Shown: piece by piece, positions 42,214 through 48,486 of the stretch
Layout of the letters: the number at the start of each line of letters is the position of its first letter
Position numbering within the stretch: position 1 is the stretch's first letter
Source of the DNA: CAWKGC01 sp963849005
GTDB lineage: Bacteria > Pseudomonadota > Gammaproteobacteria > Burkholderiales > Usitatibacteraceae
Assembly: GCA_963849005.1 (NCBI GenBank)
Contig: CAWKGC010000001.1
Coordinates: forward strand, 1-48,486
DNA length: 48,486 nucleotides
Reading direction: 5' to 3'
Made by a program: the position numbers and the translations under genes
The notes under the pieces: generated by a model
Database searches by the model: none
What the model was told of the DNA's origin: nothing
What the model saw: the letters and a program-made list of their open reading frames with translations, nothing else

Positions 42214-43156
42214 CTGAGCGTCACGTCCACGGGCTGGCCGGGCTGCAGCTTGGTCGCGTCCGCGGGCGAGGACGCGCCTCGACCAGGAAGACCAGCTTGG
42301 CGCGGCTGTCCTTGCTGTAGATCACCGGCGGGGTGTATTCGGCCTGCGGGGCGATGAAGCTGACCGTTGCGCGCGAGCGGCGCGGCGCAGCCGTCGCAGA
42401 GCAGCTGCACGGCCTGGCCGACCTTCATCGCGCCAAGCCTGGCTCCGGGACGAAAAAGCGCACCTTGATGTTCTCCGGCGGCAGCAGCGTGACCACCGGC
42501 GTGCCCGCCTGCACCCATTCGCCGGCGACGTAGAGCGTGTCGTGACGACGCCCGCCGACGGTCGCAGATCGCGGTCTTCTGCGCGAGCTTCCAGTCGGCC
42601 TGCGCCAGGACTGCCTTGGCCGCTGCGACTTCAACTCGGCGGCGCGCATCTCGTCCGGGCGCGCCGGCGAGCTGGGCGGTCGTGAGCTGCGCCTTCAGCT
42701 CCGCGACCCGCGCGTCCCGGTCGCGGGCCGCGCGCGCTTCGTCGAGCCTGCTTGCTCACGAAGATCTTTGCGACGAGATCCTGCTGGCTCGCGTCAACTC
42801 CGCGGCGGACAGTTCTGCGCGCGGCTTCCGCCTGGGCGAGTTGCGCGCGCACGGCCTCGATTCCGTCGGGCGGCTGCCTGTGCGCATATTGTTCATCTGG
42901 GCCTCGGCGCGCTTGAGCCGGTCTTCCGGCTTCGCGCCGCGCGGCCGCCTCGTTCTCGCTCTCCAGGGCGAAGAGCGGCGCCTTGCCGTCACCTGGCGCC
43001 GCGCTTGACGTTGAGCTTCAGGCGTGCCGGCAAAGGGCACGCGAGGCGGACATATTCGCCCTCGGCATACCCGGCAGGGTCGACGGCAGCTGGGCTGCAG
43101 CCGGCCAGGACGAGCGCAGTCAGCGGCAGGAAGCAGCGGATCCATCGGGTTTTCAT
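42210..43156 (-). pseudogene. HlyD family efflux adaptor (YbhG-like), frameshifted
   Basis: A membrane fusion protein of about 310 residues. The ATG at 43156 has AAGGAGTACGC and begins a lipoprotein-type signal (FLPLTALVLAGCSPAAVDPA), so the adaptor is probably lipid-anchored. Then in several frames: LFALESENEAAARR, a coiled coil with RAQLAQAEAARR and QQDLVAKIFVSKQ, TLYVAGEWVQAGTPVVTLLP, PENIKVRFFVPEPGLA, and the end LQPGQPVDVTLR. The stop overlaps the ATPase start (GTGA) and its start overlaps the TetR stop (ATGA), so TetR-adaptor-ATPase-permease form one translationally coupled operon. Confidence 0.84.
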
Positions 43157-43807
43157 TTGCGTACTCCTTGATTGTTGTCGTGCCTGCCGGCGGTGGCGCG
43201 AGCCCGGCCAGCGCCATCTCGATGCGCACGCGATCGCGGCATCGCGCAGGATCGTTGTCGGATTGCGCCGCCAGCGGCCCGGGCAGCATCCCGCTGCCGG
43301 CAACGGCGCCGCCCAGCAGGATCGGCGCGCCCATGCGCGCCGAGCAGAAGGCCATGGCCTGCATCGGCGCCATGCGCCGGATCGCCCCGGCCGCTGCCCC
43401 GCGGCGAGAAGTGACGATGAGGCCGAAGTGCCGCGGCAGGTTGTTTTGCAGGAACGCGATGGCGACCGACTCGCCGGCAAGCGCGTCGCCGATTATCGCG
43501 CACCAAGAAGCGCGCGATGGTCGCGGGCGAAGCGCGCCAATGACGCGCATCGCGGCGCGCAGGCTGCCAGGGCGCCGCGGCGCGGTTGACCTCCAGTTCC
43601 AGGGGCGCGAACATGCCGTCGTACATCTGTTGCAGCACCGTGCGCAGGAACGCGTCGCGGGACTTGAAATGATAGTGGAACATGCCGAGGTTTACCCCGG
43701 CATGATCGCAAACCTGGCGGATCGACAGCCCGGGTTCCCATAGCCGGCAGCAATTCCCAGGCGGCGTTGATCAGCGGTTGGTCGGTATTGCGTGAGGGGC
43801 GGGCCAT
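43153..43807 (-). pseudogene. TetR/AcrR family transcriptional regulator (CecR-like), frameshifted
   Basis: A TetR regulator of about 215 residues, first gene of the drug-export operon. The helix-turn-helix is read from MARPSRNTDQPLINAAWELL through a shift to RQVCDHAGVNLGMFHYHFKS; then RDAFLRTVLQQMYDGMFAPL and the ligand domain with IIGDALAGESVAIAFLQNNL, PRHFGLIVTSRRGAAAGAIR. The C-terminal domain resembles the DUF1956-type proteins like E. coli CecR, which governs ybhGFSR; the gene order here is the same. The final residues depend on the frame. Autoregulation of the operon is likely. Confidence 0.82.
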
Positions 43808-43912
43808 GGCGGCGATCTCCGTGCCGATAACTGTACACACGTATAATTATCGTCAAGTGGTAATTGATTGGCGCGGTTTGCGGGAACGGGGCGTTCGAAG
43901 TAATGTGTGCGC

Positions 43913-43993
43913 ATCGCAGGGGTTCCCGCGGCTTGCCGGTCCGGTGAGAGACACCCTCGAACCTGACCCGGGTCATGCCGGCGTAGGAAGCGA
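43913..43993 (+). ncRNA. TPP riboswitch (THI element)
   Basis: The conserved blocks of the thiamine pyrophosphate aptamer occur in order: AGGGGTTCCC, GGTGAGAGACACC, GAACCTGACCCGGGTCATGC and CCGGCGTAGGAAG, with a short closing pair TCGC (43914-43917) and GCGA (43990-43993). It ends 60 bases before the thiC ATG, the usual place, and should repress thiC when thiamine pyrophosphate is abundant. No such element precedes thiS-thiG. Confidence 0.93.
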
Positions 43994-44053
43994 AGCAGAT
44001 AGCCAACCGTCCTATCGGCCTCTCGCCCTTCCGCAACTTCCCTGGAGCGCCCA

Positions 44054-45976
<1,923 letters not shown>

Positions 45977-45983
45977 CCGGCGG

Positions 45984-46540
45984 ATGCGCGCGCGCGGAAT
46001 TGCTCGCAAGCTCGCGGCGCCGGCCGCCGCGCTGCTCCTTTGCGCCTGCACGGGCGCCTCGCTGCTCCCCGACGAGATCTCGATGGGCGCGGGCGAGCTC
46101 AACGCCCAGCTGGCGCGGCGCTTCCCGTCACGCGCGAGGCGGCCGGAGGGCTGGCCGCATTCGAGTTGGCGCAGGCCGGAGATAAGCATCGGCGCATCGA
46201 CAGGCCACGATGACGTTCGCCGTCGATATCTCGGTTGAGAGCCCAGAAGCTCGCCGTCTTCATCGACCGGCCTTTCGCCACGCGGACCACCTTTTCGGGC
46301 GTGCCGCGCTACGACCCGCAAACGCTCGGCCTGTATCTCGGCGACGTGCGCATCGAGCGCTTCGAAGGGCTGTCGGCCGCGGAAGGCAAGCTGCTTTCTC
46401 CCGCGATCAGGATGGCTGGCGAGATCCCGATCCACACCTTCAAGCCGGGCGATTTCACCCGCTACGGGTTGCGCTACGAGCCGCAATCGGTCGAGGTGCG
46501 CGATGGGCGGCTGGTGCTGAAGCTTGCCCGGCCGGGCTGA
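45984..46540 (+). pseudogene. YceB-like (DUF1439) lipoprotein, frameshifted
   Basis: A lipoprotein of about 185 residues. The start MRARGIARKLAAPAAALLLC ends in a lipobox (LLLCAC, modified Cys followed by Thr). The mature part has the DUF1439/YceB features: LPDEISMGAGELNAQLARRF, EAAGGLAAFELA, KLAVFIDRPFATRTTFSGVP, RYDPQTLGLYLGDVRIERFE and LKPGD-like FKPGDFTRYGLRYEPQSVEV. Two or three single-base shifts between 46120 and 46245. It begins 7 bases after the thiC stop, but a functional link is unlikely. Confidence 0.78.
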
Positions 46541-46577
46541 GTTTCCGGGCGAGCGCCCGATGCTAGACTAGCGGCCG

Positions 46578-47398
46578 ATGGAAACGTCCCCGCTGCTGGT
46601 CTCTCTCCTGCATGGCATCGTCGAGGGACTGACCGAGTTTCTCCCGATCCCCTGAACCGGACATATGATATCGTCGGGGACCTGCTTCGATATTACACTA
46701 ATGCGCAGAGTAAGGTTTTCGAGATCGTGATCCAGTTCGCCGCCATCCTCGCAGTCTGCTGGCTCTACCGGGCGCGCATCCTGGACGTAGTCCGGGGGAT
46801 GTGGCGGCCGGGGCCTCTGGCAGCAGCGCTTCGCCCTCAACATCCTGGTCGCCTTCCTGCCGGCCGCAGTGCTCGGATTCCTGCTCCACTCGATCATCAA
46901 GGACACCTTCAACCCGCTTTACGGTCGCCGGCGCCCTGATCGTCGGGGGGCTGGTGATCCTCTGGGTGGAAGCGCGGCCGCGTGTTTACTGGCCGGTGCG
47001 CTTCGAGTCGGTGGACGAGATCACCTGGCGGGAGGCCCTGAAGGTCGGCTTCGCCCAGGGCGGTCGCCATGTTCCCCGGGGTCTTGCGGGCCGGCGCGAC
47101 CATCATCGGCGGCATGGTTTTCGGTCTGTCGCGCAAGGCCGCCACTGAGCTATCCTTCTTCCTCGCCATTCCCACCATGACGGCCGCCACCGTGCTGGAC
47201 CTTTTCTACAAGGCCCGCGACATCCTCTCCTTCGCCAGTGACGTCCCGGTCTTCGCGGTCGGTTTCGTGTCCTCCTTCATCTTCGCGATGCTTGCCATCA
47301 AGGGCTCCCTACTGCGCTACATCTCCAACCACAATTTCAATGCCTTCGCCTGGTACCGCATCGCGCTGGGGATCGTCGTGCTGGCGTGGTTCTACTGA
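46578..47398 (+). pseudogene. uppP: Undecaprenyl-diphosphatase UppP (BacA), internal stop and frameshifts
   Basis: An integral membrane phosphatase that recycles the C55 lipid carrier, about 273 residues. The N-terminus gives LHGIVEGLTEFLPIP, then an in-frame TGA (46653-46655) where the family has the Ser-Ser-Thr-Gly-His motif, followed by TGHM in the same frame. Later pieces: SKVFEIVIQFAAILAVCWLY, FLPAAVLGFLLHSIIKDTFN, FPGVLRAGATIIGGMVFGLS, RKAATELSFFLAIPTMTAAT and VGFVSSFIFAMLAIKGSLLR. The second conserved motif reads PGVLRAG rather than PGxSRSG. Frame changes near 46671, 46810, 46920 and 47065. The gene may be damaged, or these are base-call errors. Confidence 0.85.
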
Positions 47399-47420
47399 GG
47401 CGGCGGGCGCCGCCTGCGGC

Positions 47421-48486
47421 TCAGGCGAAGGCCGAAAGCTCGGTGTAGCGCTTGATCAGCGCGAGCAACTGTTCTCCTGGTACGGCTTGCCCATGATACT
47501 CGTTCACTCCCAGTTCCAGGGCGTGGTTGCGGTGCTTGTCCGCCGTGCGCGAGGTGATCATGATGATCGGGATGCCCTTGGTCTCTTTGGGATCGAGTCT
47601 CGCACATTCCCGCGCAAACTCGAAGCCGTCCATGCGCGGCATCTCGATGTCCAGAAGGATGAATATCGGGCTCAATGTCCTGCAATTGCTGGTAAGCCGT
47701 CGACGCCATCCTTCGCCGTGGCAACCTCGAATCTTTCTCGGGTCAGCATACGGCTGGTGATCTTGCGCACGGTCAACGAATCGTCGACCACCATCACCAG
47801 CGGCGCGCCGGACTTCTGCTCCACCGCGAGCGCCGCCTCTTCCGCCACCTGCGGGCACGGCACTATAGGCCGCGCACCTGCGAGTCACGGTGCACCAGCT
47901 GCACCGGGTTGAGGATCAGGACCACCTGTCCGCTGCCGAGCACCGTGGCGCCGGCGATCCCCGCCAGCCGCGCGAGCTGCGGGCCGATGGTCTTCACCAC
48001 GACTTCGCGGTTGCCGATGATCTGGTCGACGCGCACCGCTGCGCGCTGCACGCCGCTCTTCAGGAGCAGTACCGGGATCTGGCGCGCAGGCGTCGGCGTG
48101 TCGATCTCGCCCAGCAGCGGCAGGAGCGAGCGCAGGGGATAGCTGTTCTTGTTCCACTCGACCTCGCCTGCGGCCATCACCGCGGCGAAGGCGTTCGACT
48201 TGTATTCCTGCACCTGCTCGATCATCACCGAGGGCACGGCGAAAGTGGAATGCCCGGCGCGCAGCATCACGGCCTGCGTCACCGCGAGCGTCAGCGGCAA
48301 GGTGATGGTGAACGTCGTGCCCTTGCCCGCCGCAGAGCCGATCTCGACGCGGCCGCCCAGCGAGGTGATCTCGTTCTTCACCACGTCCATGCCGACGCCG
48401 CGCCCGGCCACCTGGGTGACCTCCCTGGCCGTGGAAAAGCCGGTCATGAAGATGAACTGGGCCAGCTGCGCGTCGGCAAGCGCGGC
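47421..48486 (-). pseudogene. CheA-type hybrid histidine kinase / response regulator, C-terminal part (partial, frameshifted)
   Basis: The window holds only the end of this gene; it continues past 48486. Reading leftward: the kinase ATPase end VAGRGVGMDVVKNEITSLGG and GTTFTITLPLTLAVTQAVML, then a CheW-like domain (TFAVPSVMIEQVQEYKSNAF ... VVVKTIGPQLARLAGIAGAT, VLGSGQVVLILNPVQLV). A stop at 47863 is followed, in other frames, by a receiver domain: PLVMVVDDSLTVRKITSRML, phosphoacceptor IFILLDIEMPRMDGFEF, and PIIMITSRTADKHRNHALEL. This order is that of ChpA/PilL kinases that steer type IV pili. At least three frame changes. Confidence 0.82.

Overview
The window looks like a chromosomal piece of a high-GC betaproteobacterium (Burkholderiales or Nitrosomonadales type, possibly a metagenome-derived contig). 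The block kef / kdsD-kdsC-lptC-lptA-lptB-rpoN-hpf-ptsN-hprK-rapZ, a Bug/TctC-type binding protein, and the pcm-rhodanese-tolC-waaA neighbourhood are all typical of that class. I see no insertion sequence, prophage, CRISPR array or rRNA. One tRNA-Gly(CCC) and one TPP riboswitch are present.

Layout. 1-3.5 kb: AEC transporter, PPOX-fold protein, a YHS-domain periplasmic protein and its divergent LysR regulator. 3.4-8.5 kb: the most interesting locus, a leftward operon of three small precursors with double-glycine leaders, a CPBP membrane protease gene broken by an amber codon, an HlyD-type adaptor and a C39-peptidase ABC exporter; it looks like an unmodified-bacteriocin or peptide-signal secretion system. 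8.9-14 kb: hypothetical protein, FecR-domain protein, trmB, an outer-membrane barrel, a CBS protein, a Bug binding protein and thiS-thiG. 14.0-14.5 kb: a gene-free block of nested inverted repeats, including two copies of a structured element whose terminal arms differ in sequence yet stay self-complementary. 14.5-16.7 kb: 2TM protein, LytS-like kinase and LytTR regulator. 16.9-18 kb: tRNA-Gly and mutY (frameshifted). 18-26 kb: LON-domain protein and the long rapZ...kdsD operon joining nitrogen-PTS control, ribosome hibernation, sigma-54, LPS transport and Kdo synthesis. 26-29 kb: Kef-type antiporter, a pilin-like gene and a 39-residue protein. 29.2-31.2 kb: an orphan membrane histidine kinase. 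31-37.6 kb: dTDP-rhamnose synthesis (rmlBACD), a WaaE-like glycosyltransferase, waaC and waaA. 37.6-43.8 kb: TolC, rhodanese, pcm, and a TetR-regulated adaptor/ABC drug-export operon. 43.9-48.5 kb: TPP riboswitch with thiC, a YceB-like lipoprotein, uppP, and the end of a CheA-type hybrid kinase.

Quality caveat. From about 24.7 kb to the end almost every gene carries one to many single-base indels, while the protein remnants in the alternating frames remain well conserved. This pattern points to uncorrected sequencing or assembly error rather than gene decay. Genes in that part are entered as disrupted reading frames, but most are probably intact in the organism. The first 24.7 kb has only a few interruptions (CPBP amber, third peptide gene, mutY, rpoN).
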